Source of the DNA: Polaromonas sp. YR568
GTDB lineage: Bacteria; Pseudomonadota; Gammaproteobacteria; Burkholderiales; Burkholderiaceae_C
Direction of reading: 5' to 3'
Assembly: GCA_945878995.1 (NCBI GenBank)
Contig: CAMCUN010000033.1
Location: 1-40,585, forward strand
Length of the DNA stretch: 40,585 nt
In this document: positions 8,699-17,233 of the stretch, piece after piece
Position numbering within the stretch: position 1 is the first letter of the stretch
How the letters are laid out: every line of letters begins with the position of its first letter
Notes under the pieces: generated by a model
What the model was told of the DNA's origin: nothing
Database searches by the model: none
What the model saw: only the letters and a program-made list of their open reading frames with translations
Position numbers and translations under genes: made by a program

Positions 8699-9493
8699 TC
8701 AGCCCAAAGCCTTGGTGACCGCCCTTTGCGTTTGCACGCTGATCAAATTGGCGCGGTAAGCGGCCGAGCCGTGGATGTCGGCGTTCAAGCCATCGGCTGA
8801 AATTTTGACTTTGGCAGCAGCTTCGGCAGTAAAGCTCTCGCTCAGCGCCTGCTCCAAGTCCGCGGGTCGGAACACGCCGTTGCTGGAGGCGCCTGTGACA
8901 GCCACGCGCGCGCCGCTTGGGAACTGCGCCACAAACACGCCCACCATGGCAAAGCGCGAGGCTTGTTGCTTGAACTTCATGTAAGCCGCGCGCTGCGGAA
9001 TCGGGAAGCTGATGGCCGTGATCAGTTCGTCTTCCTTCAAGGCCGTGGTGAACATGCCCTGGAAAAAGTCGTCGGCGGCGATTTTGCGGGCCGTGGTGTG
9101 AATGGTGGCGCCCAGGGCCAGCACCGCGCTGGGGTAGCAAGCCGAAGGGTCGTTGTTGGCCACCGAGCCGCCCAGCGTGCCCATGGCGCGCACTTGGCGG
9201 TCGCCAATGTGGTTGGCCAAGTCGGCCAGCGCGGGGATCAGGGCCTTGACTTCGGCGTGGCTGGCCACGTCGGCATGGCGCATCATGGCGCCAATGACCA
9301 GGGCGTCGCCGTCGCGGCAAATGCCGGTGAGCTCTTGGATGCCGCCCAAGTCCACGAGTTGCTCGGAGCTCGACAGTCGCAGCTTCATGGAGGCCAGCAA
9401 GGTTTGGCCGCCTGCCAAGGGGCGGCCACCAGCGCCTGCCAGTTTGGCGGCTTCGGCTGTGGTGGAGGGGCGCTCCAGGGTAAAGGGATACAT
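8699..9493 (-). CDS. coxM: Molybdenum hydroxylase FAD subunit (CoxM-like)
   Basis: The protein has 264 residues from the ATG at 9493, which is preceded by a good GAGGAAT ribosome-binding site. The longer frame starts inside coxL and is not credible. FAD-binding motifs of the CODH medium subunit are visible: LAGGQTLLASM at residues 26-36 and TLGGSVANNDPS at 107-118. FAD passes electrons from the iron-sulfur subunit to the acceptor. The gene begins 46 bp after the coxL stop. The S-L-M order is the one reported for form II CODH-like clusters, whereas form I clusters are M-S-L. Confidence 0.92.
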   Translation of the reverse strand: MYPFTLERPSTTAEAAKLAGAGGRPLAGGQTLLASMKLRLSSSEQLVDLGGIQELTGICRDGDALVIGAMMRHADVASHAEVKALIPALADLANHIGDRQVRAMGTLGGSVANNDPSACYPSAVLALGATIHTTARKIAADDFFQGMFTTALKEDELITAISFPIPQRAAYMKFKQQASRFAMVGVFVAQFPSGARVAVTGASSNGVFRPADLEQALSESFTAEAAAKVKISADGLNADIHGSAAYRANLISVQTQRAVTKALG

Positions 9494-9539
9494 GGTGAAT
9501 TCCTCGAAAAAATTAAAAAAGTGAGCTAAAGACCGGCCC

Positions 9540-11915
9540 TCAGCGGGCGGCAGTCTGAATGGCTTCCCACACCCGGCTGGGGGTGGCGGGCATGTCGAAA
9601 TCTTGCACGCCCAAAGGACGCAGGGCGTCCAACACGGCGTTGATGACGGCAGGCGGTGAGCCAATCGCACCGGCCTCGCCACAGCCCTTGGCGCCCAGCG
9701 GATTGTGGCTGCACGGCGTGACTAAATTGTCCACCTGGAAGTTGGGCAGGTCGTCGGCCCGGGGCATGGCGTAGTCCATGAAGGAGCCTGTCAGCAACTG
9801 GCCTGACTCAGGGTCGTACACGCAGTTCTCCAGCAGGGCCTGACCCAGGCCTTGCGCCAAGCCGCCGTGCACCTGACCCTGAACGATCATGGGGTTGATG
9901 ATGTTGCCAAAGTCGTCCACCGCCGTGAAGCGATCCACCCGCACCACACCAGTCTGGGGGTCAATTTCCACCTCGCAAATGTAGGTGCCCGCAGGGAAGG
10001 TGAAGTTGGTGGGGTCGTAAAACGCGGTTTCATTCAGACCTGGCTCGAGCTTGTCCAGGGGGTAGTTGTGCGGCACGTAAGCCGTGAGCGCCACCTGGCC
10101 GAAGGGCACTTTTTTGTCGGTGCCCTTGACCACGAACTCGCCGCCCACAAAGTCGATGTCAGCGTCGCTGGCCTCCATGAGGTGGGCCGCAATTTTCTTG
10201 GCCTTGGCCTCGATTTTGTCCAAGGCCTTCATGATGGCCGTGCCGCCCACAGACAGCGAGCGCGAGCCGTAGGTGCCCATGCCAAAGGGCACGCGGCCGG
10301 TGTCGCCATGGACCACGTCCACTTGGTCGGGTGAAATGCCCAAGCGTGCGGCCACCAACTGGGCAAAAGTGGTTTCGTGGCCTTGGCCGTGGCTGTGAGA
10401 GCCGGTGAACACGGTGACACTGCCTGTGGGATGGACACGCACCTCGCCGCATTCAAACAAGCCGGCCCTGGCGCCCAGAGCGCCAGCGATGTTGCTGGGC
10501 GCAATGCCGCAGGCCTCGATGTAGCAGGAGTAACCCATGCCGCGCAACAGGCCCCGGGCAGCGGACGCAGTTTTGCGCTGTGCAAAACCCGCCACGTCGG
10601 CCAGCTCGTTGCCTCGGTCCAGCAGCGACACAAAGTCTCCCACGTCGTACTGAAGGGCCACAGGGGTTTGGTAGGGGAAGTCGCGAATGAAATTGCGGCG
10701 GCGCAATTCGTCTTGGGCCACACCCGTCTCCCATGCGGCGCGGGTTACAAGGCGCTCAAGAAGGTAGGTGGCCTCGGGCCGTCCCGCACCGCGGTAAGCA
10801 TCTACCGGGGCGGTGTTGGTGAACCAGGCATCAACCTCGACATAAATTTGCGGCGTGGCGTACTGACCGGCCAGCAAGGTGGCGTACAAAATGGTGGGCA
10901 CGGCGGGGGCAAAGGTCGACAGGTAAGCCCCCATGTTGGCGTCGGTTTTGACGCGCAAGGCCAGGAACTTGCCGTCTTTGTCCAAGGCCAGCTCGGCGTG
11001 GCTCACGTGGTCGCGGCCGTGGGCGTCGCTGACAAAAGACTCGCTGCGCTCGGCGATCCATTTGATGTTGCGGTTGAGCTTTTTAGAGGCCCAGGTCAGG
11101 CACACGTCTTCGGCGTAGAGGTAAATCTTGGAGCCAAAGCCGCCGCCCACGTCGGGCGCGATCACGCGCACCTTGTGCTCGGGCAGGCCCATGACAAAAG
11201 CCGTGAGCAACAGCCGCTCTACGTGCGGGTTTTGGTTGGACACATAAAGCACATACTCTTCAGTGGCGCGGCTGTAACTGCCAATGACCGCGCGGGGCTC
11301 CATGGCGTTGGGGATCAGGCGGTTGTTCACCAAATCGAGCTTGGTGACGTGGGCGGCCTGTGCAAAAGCGGCATCCACCTGAGCCTTGTCGCCAATGGCC
11401 CACTTGTAGCATTGGTTGTTGGGGGCGATGTCGTGCAAAGCCTCGCTGTGTGCAGCTTGGGTCACCTTGACCACGGCGCCAAGCACCTCGTAGTCCACGG
11501 CCACCAGCTCGGCCGCGTTTTTGGCCTGTTCCACGGTTTCAGCCACCACCATGGCCACGTGGTCGCCCACGTAGCGCACCTTGCCCTGGGCCAAGATGGG
11601 GTGGGCCGGCTCCTTCATGGGTGTGCCGTCGGTGCTGGTGATCAGCCAGCCACAAGGCAGGCCGCCAATTTTGTCGGCGGCCACATCGTCTCCGGTGAAG
11701 ACGCCCAACACGCCAGGGGCGGCCTGGGCGGCAGACACGTCAATGGAGAGAATGCGCGCGTGCGCATGGGGAGAACGCACAAACACCGCATGGCTTTGCG
11801 CAGCCAACTCAATGTCATCGGTGTACTGCCCACCGCCAGTGAGGTAGCGGTAGTCTTCTTTGCGAAGCAAAGATGTGCCGATGTGTGGCAAATTAGCGAA
11901 ATCAGAAGCACCCAT
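9540..11915 (-). CDS. coxL: Molybdopterin-binding large subunit, form II CODH-like (CoxL)
   Basis: This 791-residue protein belongs to the xanthine dehydrogenase/CODH large-subunit family and is full length (about 780-810 expected). It has [20 protein letters not shown] at the N-terminus, the molybdopterin-region GGGFGSK, and a C-terminal GCGEAG with the catalytic glutamate. The active-site loop near residue 371 reads AYRGAGR. Form I CO dehydrogenases read AYXCSFR there, with the cysteine that binds copper. This loop is therefore form II, and CO oxidation cannot be assumed. The substrate may be another aldehyde, a purine or an aromatic compound. The enzyme is expected to be a cytoplasmic (SLM)2 complex. 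Confidence 0.93.
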   Translation of the reverse strand: MGASDFANLPHIGTSLLRKEDYRYLTGGGQYTDDIELAAQSHAVFVRSPHAHARILSIDVSAAQAAPGVLGVFTGDDVAADKIGGLPCGWLITSTDGTPMKEPAHPILAQGKVRYVGDHVAMVVAETVEQAKNAAELVAVDYEVLGAVVKVTQAAHSEALHDIAPNNQCYKWAIGDKAQVDAAFAQAAHVTKLDLVNNRLIPNAMEPRAVIGSYSRATEEYVLYVSNQNPHVERLLLTAFVMGLPEHKVRVIAPDVGGGFGSKIYLYAEDVCLTWASKKLNRNIKWIAERSESFVSDAHGRDHVSHAELALDKDGKFLALRVKTDANMGAYLSTFAPAVPTILYATLLAGQYATPQIYVEVDAWFTNTAPVDAYRGAGRPEATYLLERLVTRAAWETGVAQDELRRRNFIRDFPYQTPVALQYDVGDFVSLLDRGNELADVAGFAQRKTASAARGLLRGMGYSCYIEACGIAPSNIAGALGARAGLFECGEVRVHPTGSVTVFTGSHSHGQGHETTFAQLVAARLGISPDQVDVVHGDTGRVPFGMGTYGSRSLSVGGTAIMKALDKIEAKAKKIAAHLMEASDADIDFVGGEFVVKGTDKKVPFGQVALTAYVPHNYPLDKLEPGLNETAFYDPTNFTFPAGTYICEVEIDPQTGVVRVDRFTAVDDFGNIINPMIVQGQVHGGLAQGLGQALLENCVYDPESGQLLTGSFMDYAMPRADDLPNFQVDNLVTPCSHNPLGAKGCGEAGAIGSPPAVINAVLDALRPLGVQDFDMPATPSRVWEAIQTAAR

Positions 11916-12011
11916 GACTGAACTCCAAAAAGTGACAAATTCGGCAAGGCAGCTTCATCAGGCGCACACCAGGCCGGGAAAAAAATTAAGGAAAAGGCAA
12001 ATCTATGCGCT

Positions 12012-12485
12012 TTAAGCAGGCGACTTCATGGCCTGGCCGCCCTGCTGGACCGCCTTGACGATGTTTTGGTAGCCCGTGCAGCGGCAAATATTGCCTTCAA
12101 GCTGCTCACGGATCTCGGTTTCGCTGGCATCGGGGTGCTGGCGGCACAGGTCCACGGCGCTGAGCACCATGCCTGGCGTGCAAAAGCCGCACTGCAGGCC
12201 ATGGCAGTCTTTGAAGGCGGCCTGCATGGGGTGCATGGTGCCGTCGGCGGCAGCCATGCCCTCGATGGTGGTGATCTCGGCGCCTTGCACCTGGGCGGCC
12301 AGCACGTTGCAAGACTTGACGGAGCGGCCATTGACCAGCACGGTGCAAGCGCCGCACTGGGCGGTGTCACAGCCGACATGGGTGCCCGTCATGTGCAGGC
12401 GCTCGCGAATGAGTTGCACCAGCAGCGTGTGCGCAGGTGCTTCAACTTGCCGCGCCTTGCCGTTGACCTTGAGTTCGAATTGCAT
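12012..12485 (-). CDS. coxS: [2Fe-2S] small subunit of Mo hydroxylase (CoxS-like)
   Basis: This 157-residue protein has the two [2Fe-2S] domains of the family. The N-terminal plant-type cluster uses C39, C44, C47 and C59 (GCDTAQCGAC). The C-terminal helical cluster uses C99, C102, C134 and C136 (CGFCTPGM, CRCTGY). It relays electrons from the Mo centre in CoxL to FAD in CoxM. The ATG at 12485 has a TAGGAG ribosome-binding site about 9 nt upstream. It is the first gene of the cox operon, with 96 bp to coxL and a 259-bp promoter-containing gap upstream. Confidence 0.93.
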   Translation of the reverse strand: MQFELKVNGKARQVEAPAHTLLVQLIRERLHMTGTHVGCDTAQCGACTVLVNGRSVKSCNVLAAQVQGAEITTIEGMAAADGTMHPMQAAFKDCHGLQCGFCTPGMVLSAVDLCRQHPDASETEIREQLEGNICRCTGYQNIVKAVQQGGQAMKSPA

Positions 12486-12599
12486 GAAAAAACACTCCTA
12501 ACGGGGAAAAGAAGATGAGATTGACAGCTAAAAAAGAAATCGGCTTAGTAAGTGCACCGCATACTAGATCATTGTTTGGGCCAGCCCGACAGATACCGT

Positions 12600-12615
12600 C
12601 TAGGTCAAACCCTAG
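12600..12615. promoter_or_regulatory. Possible operator upstream of coxS
   Basis: CTAGG-N6-CCTAG lies about 115 bp upstream of coxS. Read on the minus strand the spacer includes TTTGAC, giving a TTGACC -35-like hexamer inside the dyad. No convincing -10 at 16-18 bp was found, so a repressor or activator site is only a suggestion. Confidence 0.3.
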
Positions 12616-12744
12616 TAGGCGCAGATTCTTGCCGACCCTGGCCAGCCCAAATCAAAGCCTTCACTTGAAAAATGACTCAAAAAGCAGCCACCCGCTGAGG
12701 ACATTGAGATCACACAAGAACTGCAGCGGCTGGCCTTGCAAAAG

Positions 12745-13251
12745 TCAGTGTTTGTGCCCTGCGCCATGGCCGCCATGACCCGCGGCTGCCGCACCTGGGG
12801 CGCTGAGCATCACGGGAACAGACACCTTCATCTGGCTGGTTTGTCCTTGCGCGTTTTGCAACACCAAGGTGAGCGGGATTTGGGTGTCTTTGCGCAGCGG
12901 CGTTTTCAAATCCATGAGCATGACGTGAAAGCCGCCGGGCTTGAGTTGCACGCTGGTGCCAGCCGGCAAATCAATCGCGGGGACCGACCGCATGCGCATG
13001 ATGTCGCCCTCCATCTTCATCTCATGGAGCTCGGCCACGCCCGCTACTGGCGAGCTCACGCCCACGAGCTTCAGGGCGCTGGGCGCGGTCAAACTCATGA
13101 AAGCGCCACTGCCTTGCTGACCGGCCACCGTGGCACGGGCCCAGGCGCCCGCCACCTTCACGGCCGGGGCCTGAGCAAAGGCCGACACCGCCGCCAAGCT
13201 CAGGGCGGCCAAGCAGGTCTGGCACAAAGAATAAAAGTTAAAAATTTTCAT
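12745..13251 (-). CDS. Periplasmic PCu(A)C copper chaperone
   Basis: This 168-residue protein starts with a signal peptide (hydrophobic LAALSLAAVSAFA, cleavage after AFAQA likely). It contains the exact copper motif of the family: H76-X10-M87-X21-H109-X-M111. The C-terminus is a histidine-rich tail (GHGGHGAGHKH) that could bind extra metal. PCu(A)C proteins carry Cu(I) in the periplasm and help load cytochrome oxidase CuA or other copper sites. Here it lies 259 bp upstream of coxS in the same orientation, with a DUF2946-like protein upstream. An AT-rich stretch at 13252-13276 with a TTTGA-TTTT-TCAAA dyad precedes its start. Confidence 0.9.
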   Translation of the reverse strand: MKIFNFYSLCQTCLAALSLAAVSAFAQAPAVKVAGAWARATVAGQQGSGAFMSLTAPSALKLVGVSSPVAGVAELHEMKMEGDIMRMRSVPAIDLPAGTSVQLKPGGFHVMLMDLKTPLRKDTQIPLTLVLQNAQGQTSQMKVSVPVMLSAPGAAAAGHGGHGAGHKH

Positions 13252-13255
13252 AATG

Positions 13256-13269
13256 TTTGATTTTTCAAA
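13256..13269. promoter_or_regulatory. AT-rich dyad before the copper chaperone gene
   Basis: TTTGA-N4-TCAAA lies 5 bp upstream of the start codon within an AT-rich tract that stands out from the GC-rich surroundings. It may be an operator or simply an unstructured, AU-rich translation start region. Confidence 0.25.
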
Positions 13270-13413
13270 TTAAAAAACGAAGAGGCAAGCTGCCGTCAGC
13301 CGCCCACTCACAGGGTGATGAGAGTCAAAAAAGGGGATCCGTGTAAGCCAACGGGGGGCTGAACACGGTTTGTTCTCAGAGGTGGTACACCTGAGCTCAG
13401 GCATCAAACCCAA

Positions 13414-13436
13414 GCCTGAAGGGACAACATTCAGGC
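13414..13436 (-). terminator. Hairpin at the end of the DUF2946-like gene
   Basis: GCCTGAA and TTCAGGC pair around a 9-nt loop, and the stem includes the stop codon of the gene read leftward. The bases that follow on the minus strand (TTGGGTTTGATG) are only mildly T-rich. A separate 12-bp palindrome, CCTGAGCTCAGG, lies at 13390-13401. Confidence 0.35.
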
Positions 13437-13772
13437 AGGTGGGCCGCGAATGTGCCGATCTTGGGGGCCGCCTGAGCCCATTGCAGCCGCGGCAACAGCC
13501 ACATGCTCAAGGGCGTCAGCCAAGTTCACAGGCCATTCGATGCGCGATGGCGGTGCTGCCAGGGCGGGCAAAGCGCACAGCTCGCAATGTCCGGCTTGTT
13601 CATTGAAGTGGCCGCTCGGGCTGGAGGGGCTGGGGGCCTTGCCACTGCACAGCACAGACCATTCGCCGCGGCTGGCTTTTTGCTTGAGCACCGAGGCAGG
13701 CGCCAACAAGGCCGAGCACAGGGCCAAGAGGCTCAGGCAAACGGCCCAAGTTTTATCTTGAAACCACAACAC
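13431..13772 (-). CDS. DUF2946-like small protein, possibly copper-related
   Basis: This 113-residue frame opens with a GTG at 13772. It has a single N-terminal hydrophobic segment (WAVCLSLLALCSALLAPASV), a VLCSG segment and, further on, HCELCALPAL. The short length, the membrane anchor or signal and the late C-X2-C preceded by His resemble DUF2946 proteins, which often lie beside copper-handling genes. No strong ribosome-binding site is visible and the start is uncertain. Its neighbour downstream on the same strand is a PCu(A)C copper chaperone, which supports the call. No biochemical role is known to me for DUF2946. Confidence 0.55.
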   Translation of the reverse strand: MLWFQDKTWAVCLSLLALCSALLAPASVLKQKASRGEWSVLCSGKAPSPSSPSGHFNEQAGHCELCALPALAAPPSRIEWPVNLADALEHVAVAAAAMGSGGPQDRHIRGPPA

Positions 13773-13821
13773 GGTCAGCCCACATAAGTATTTTTAACAA
13801 TCTGGAGTCGTCTTGCGACGA

Positions 13822-13839
13822 AGATACAGGCCTGTATCT
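13822..13839. promoter_or_regulatory. 18-bp perfect palindrome in a divergent promoter region
   Basis: AGATACAGG followed by CCTGTATCT is perfectly self-complementary. It lies 50 bp upstream of the DUF2946-like start and 127 bp upstream of the PglL-type start, where a dimeric repressor or activator would bind. The spacing of its TACA and TGTA half-sites (4 bp) differs from the CopY-type box, which has 2 bp. Confidence 0.5.
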
Positions 13840-13965
13840 GAACGCATGACTTGACCAACATACAGCCTTGGCGACACCCGCCGTGTGAGCAACACCTGAT
13901 TTTGGGGGGTGCAAACTCTTTGGGTGACATATTGGCCTCGCCAGCCTTGAATTTTCACTGAAAAA

Positions 13966-15684
13966 ATGACCTCTCAGAAGCTGTTTGCGATTGTTTCCGC
14001 TTTGTATTGGCTGGTGGGCATGCATTTATTCATGCACAACCCAGGCGGCCAGGGACTGTACCTGCCATTCAATGCATGGGGCTGGATTTTCGCCAGCTTG
14101 ACCATAGGCCTGGGGCTTTGGACGGTCTCGCAAAAGGGAAAGTTGACCTTCAGCGCCCTGCAAAAGGGCTTGTGGGCGGGCGCTTTTTTATTGCTCTTGC
14201 CCATGCTTTATCCGGGCTTTGAATTGAAAGCGCAAGCCCTGCCCCGCCTTTTGGGTTTGATGGCGGGCTTGCTGTTTTTGTTTTGTCTGTACCAGTGGCC
14301 ACTGAGCCGCTCTGAGCGCGACAAATGGCTGCACTTGTTGTTGGGGGCGGTGGCCGTGGAGGCGCTGCTGGGATTGGTTCAGTTTTACCTTTTTGAGCCG
14401 GGCAACTTGATGGGCTATGACACGAAGTCCAACCGACCCCACGGGATTTTTCAACAGCCCAATGTGATGGCGACCTTCATGGCCACGGGTTTGGCCTTGG
14501 CCAGTTGGCTTCAATTGCGAAGCGATGGCCAGGTCTGGCTCAAGGCCTTGCGCTATGGCGTGGTGCTGGCGGCAAGCCTGTTGCTCACCATCTTGCAGTC
14601 CCGGGTAGGCCTGTTGGGCGGCTTGCTGGCCTTGCTCTTGCTGGCCCCCCAACTTCTGCGCCAAAGGCAGTGGATGATTTTTGTCCTGGTGGCGCTGGGC
14701 GTGGCCATTGCTTTGGGGTTCAAGCCTGAGGGCCAGCAAATCACCCAACGCGGCATGGAAATTTACCAATCCGGCGGCGTCAGGGCGCTTTACTGGGCGC
14801 ATGCCGCAAATTTAATCGCGCAAGCCCCGTGGGCAGGCTGGGGCTACGGGGCATTTGAATTTACTTTTTTGAATGAATACGCGGCCAAAATGGCGCTGCA
14901 GCCGCAATTGCCGCCCATTGGCGAGAATGTAGACCATCCGCACAACGAGTTTTTATATTGGGCCGTTGAAGGCGGGCTGGCCGCCATGCTGGGCTTGCTG
15001 ATGATGGCTGCGGCGCTGCTGTGGCGCGTGTTCCAGGCTGGCTTGCTCAAAGGCATGGGCTTGCTGGCGCTGTTGACCCCCATCTTGCTGCACACCCAGA
15101 CCGAGTACCCGCTCTATCACGCGGTGGCCCTGTGGTGGGCGCTGCTGCTGCTGGTTCACGTGATGGATGCAGAGGTCGAAGAAGACCGGCAAGCGTTTGG
15201 TTTAGCCTCCTGGAAAGAGTCCCCTCACCAACCCAAAAGCTTGATGCGACTGGCAGCCGTCTTGCTACCCCTGGTGGTGGTGCCTTACATGGTGTCTGCC
15301 TTGCACACCGCTTGGGTGGTGACCGAGTTCGAACGCAAGGGCCGCTACGACACCGATTTGCTGCAAAAAATCGTCAACCCCCTGCCGTGGCTGAGCCGGG
15401 TTGAAAATAACGTCTTCACACTGCAATTGCAAGAGGGCCTGCTCACGCGCGACCCCGAACAGCTTGAGTCCTATCTCAAGTGGGCACAAGGCCATGTGCG
15501 CCACACCCCCAGAGCCAGGATTTACGCCAACATGGCTATGGCATTGCAGGCCATGGGCAAAACGAAAGAAGCCCAAGACATGCAAGCGCTGGGTCTTCGG
15601 CTTTACCCGGGAAACCCGGGGCTGAGCAAGGCCTTGGCGGTGGGCGCGGAAATGGGCAAGTCGGCCAAAACACCGAGCCTGTGA
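13966..15684 (+). CDS. PglL/Wzy-type O-antigen ligase family membrane protein
   Basis: This 572-residue protein has about eleven to twelve hydrophobic helices, then a soluble C-terminal part with TPR-like helices (residues about 450-560). The conserved periplasmic-loop motif DHPHNEFLYWAVEGG lies near residue 323. Together with the C-terminal region this marks the PglL/Wzy-ligase group, which transfers lipid-linked glycans to pilin or other proteins (O-oligosaccharyltransferases) or to LPS. The substrate cannot be read from sequence. It stands alone between a divergent copper gene and a convergent tungstate operon, with no glycan cluster in the window. The ATG at 13966 lacks a strong ribosome-binding site. 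Confidence 0.85.
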   Translation: MTSQKLFAIVSALYWLVGMHLFMHNPGGQGLYLPFNAWGWIFASLTIGLGLWTVSQKGKLTFSALQKGLWAGAFLLLLPMLYPGFELKAQALPRLLGLMAGLLFLFCLYQWPLSRSERDKWLHLLLGAVAVEALLGLVQFYLFEPGNLMGYDTKSNRPHGIFQQPNVMATFMATGLALASWLQLRSDGQVWLKALRYGVVLAASLLLTILQSRVGLLGGLLALLLLAPQLLRQRQWMIFVLVALGVAIALGFKPEGQQITQRGMEIYQSGGVRALYWAHAANLIAQAPWAGWGYGAFEFTFLNEYAAKMALQPQLPPIGENVDHPHNEFLYWAVEGGLAAMLGLLMMAAALLWRVFQAGLLKGMGLLALLTPILLHTQTEYPLYHAVALWWALLLLVHVMDAEVEEDRQAFGLASWKESPHQPKSLMRLAAVLLPLVVVPYMVSALHTAWVVTEFERKGRYDTDLLQKIVNPLPWLSRVENNVFTLQLQEGLLTRDPEQLESYLKWAQGHVRHTPRARIYANMAMALQAMGKTKEAQDMQALGLRLYPGNPGLSKALAVGAEMGKSAKTPSL

Positions 15685-15714
15685 AGCCTGCGCCGCAAAA
15701 ACGCGGCAAAGGCT
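15685..15714. terminator. Bidirectional terminator candidate between pglL-type gene and tupA
   Basis: AGCCT-GC-GCCGC, a 6-nt loop (AAAAAC), and GCGGC-AA-AGGCT form a stem of 10 pairs with a small internal loop. It starts directly after the TGA of the ligase gene. The convergent tupA ends at 15729, so the hairpin could end both transcripts. U-tracts are poor. Confidence 0.5.
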
Positions 15715-15728
15715 TGCACTCAACCTCT

Positions 15729-16547
15729 TTAAGGCCGCACCGCATTAGGAAAAAACAGGGGCTGGCCCTGGATGCGAAAACCCGCAATGGCCGACTGCCC
15801 GGCCGGGCCGGTGAGCCAATCGACAAAACGCTGGGCCTGGACCACTTTGACATGCGGATGGCGCGCCGGGTTGACCGCCATCACGCCGTAGGGATTGAAC
15901 AAGCGCTTGTCGCCTTCCACCAAAATCCTCAAGTCGGCCCGGTTGGCAAAGGCCAACCACGTGCCACGGTCGGCCAGCACATAAGCGCCCAGGCTGGCTG
16001 CCATGTTGAGCGCTGGCCCCATGCCACAGCCGCAGGCGCGGTAGCCCGCAAAGCCTGGCGCGTCCACCCCCGCCAGCTTCCAATAGCGCAATTCGGCCGA
16101 GTGCGTGCCGCTGCGGTCGCCACGCGAGACAAAGGGCTGGCCGCTGGCTTTTAGCGCGTCCAGCGCCTTGACCACGTCCAGTCCGCGCACGCGGACGGGA
16201 TCGGCCGCAGGCCCGATCAGCACAAAGTCGTTGTACATGACCGCAAGTCTGGGCAGGACCCAGCCCTCGGCCACCAGTTTTTCTTCAGCCGGCAGGTCGT
16301 GGGCCAGCAAGACATCGGCGTCACCTCGCCGCGCCATGTCAATGGCCTGGCCCGAGCCCACCGCCACCACCTTGATGGCCACGCCCGTGGCCTGGGTGAA
16401 CTGAGGCAGCAAATGGGCAAACAAACCAGACTGTTCGGTGGAGGTGGTCGAGGCCAAAACGATAGAAGGCGTCTGCGCGCGAACCGCAAAGCACACAGCC
16501 CACAAGCAGCCCCACATCAGCCAAAGCGCAAAACGGCGAACACTCAT
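15729..16547 (-). CDS. tupA: Tungstate ABC transporter substrate-binding protein
   Basis: This 272-residue protein has an N-terminal signal peptide (ALWLMWGCLWAVCFAVRAQ). The mature start is VLASTTSTEQSGLF, the oxyanion-binding TupA motif. VVAVGSGQAIDMARRGDADVLLAHD follows the family pattern of TupA (VKVVAVGTGQAL..GDADVLLVH). TupA binds tungstate in the periplasm with very high affinity, in some members with molybdate too. The start codon overlaps the tupC stop (ATGA), so the genes are coupled. It is the last gene of a run that begins at xseB. Confidence 0.9.
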   Translation of the reverse strand: MSVRRFALWLMWGCLWAVCFAVRAQTPSIVLASTTSTEQSGLFAHLLPQFTQATGVAIKVVAVGSGQAIDMARRGDADVLLAHDLPAEEKLVAEGWVLPRLAVMYNDFVLIGPAADPVRVRGLDVVKALDALKASGQPFVSRGDRSGTHSAELRYWKLAGVDAPGFAGYRACGCGMGPALNMAASLGAYVLADRGTWLAFANRADLRILVEGDKRLFNPYGVMAVNPARHPHVKVVQAQRFVDWLTGPAGQSAIAGFRIQGQPLFFPNAVRP

Positions 16548-17233
16548 GACAACTCGCCCTGCAAAAACGCCGTGGCCGCGCTGGGCACGGCTTTATTGAA
16601 AAAAAGCGCCACAGGCGCATCGACCCGCACCTGGCCCTGCTCCAGGTAAATCACTCGGCTGGCAAGGCGCTTGACCTGGCCCATGTTGTGGCTGCTGAAA
16701 ATCAAGGTGGCGCCCTCGGCGGCAAAGTCGGCCATCAAGGCCTCTGTGTCTTTTTTACCAGCGGGGTCCAAGCTGGAGGTGGGCTCGTCCAACAACAAGA
16801 CCTGGGGCCGCAAGGCCCAGGCCCTGGCCATGGCCAGGCGCTGCTGCTGGCCGCCAGACAAGCTGTGGGCCGAGCGCTGGGCCAAGCCGTCCAAACCCAC
16901 CCGCTGCAGCGCAGCCAGCGCCTGCTGGCGGGCCAAACGCCAGGGCGTGCCGGCCAGCCACAGTCCCAAAGCCACCTGATGCAACACACTGGCGCGCCAC
17001 ATGTAGGGCCGCTGAAACACCATGGCTTGCCGGCCCGGCGTGCGCGCCATGCGGCCCTCGGTGGGGACCAGCAAGCCGTGCAGACAGCGCAGCAAGCTGC
17101 TCTTGCCACTGCCGTTGGCCCCCACCAGGGCCACACGCTCGCCCGCCGCAATGCGCAAGGTGCAGCCCTGGAGCGCCTGCACCCGGCCAAAGCGCAGGCC
17201 CACGTCTTGCAACTCAAAAAGCCAGTTGCTCAT
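16544..17233 (-). CDS. tupC: Tungstate ABC transporter ATP-binding protein
   Basis: The protein has 229 residues from the ATG at 17233, which overlaps the tupB stop as ATGA. Longer upstream frames are shadows of tupB. Walker A is GANGSGKSS at residues 38-46, the ABC signature LSGGQQQR lies near residue 125 and Walker B LLLDEPTSSLDP near 145. It is the nucleotide-binding subunit that powers uptake by TupB. The C-terminal end overlaps the tupA start by 4 bp. Confidence 0.92.
   Translation of the reverse strand: MSNWLFELQDVGLRFGRVQALQGCTLRIAAGERVALVGANGSGKSSLLRCLHGLLVPTEGRMARTPGRQAMVFQRPYMWRASVLHQVALGLWLAGTPWRLARQQALAALQRVGLDGLAQRSAHSLSGGQQQRLAMARAWALRPQVLLLDEPTSSLDPAGKKDTEALMADFAAEGATLIFSSHNMGQVKRLASRVIYLEQGQVRVDAPVALFFNKAVPSAATAFLQGELS

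Noticed and set aside
9540..11915. True (form I) CO dehydrogenase
   Set aside because: The active-site loop reads AYRGAGR, not the AYXCSFR that holds copper in form I enzymes. CO oxidation is left open.
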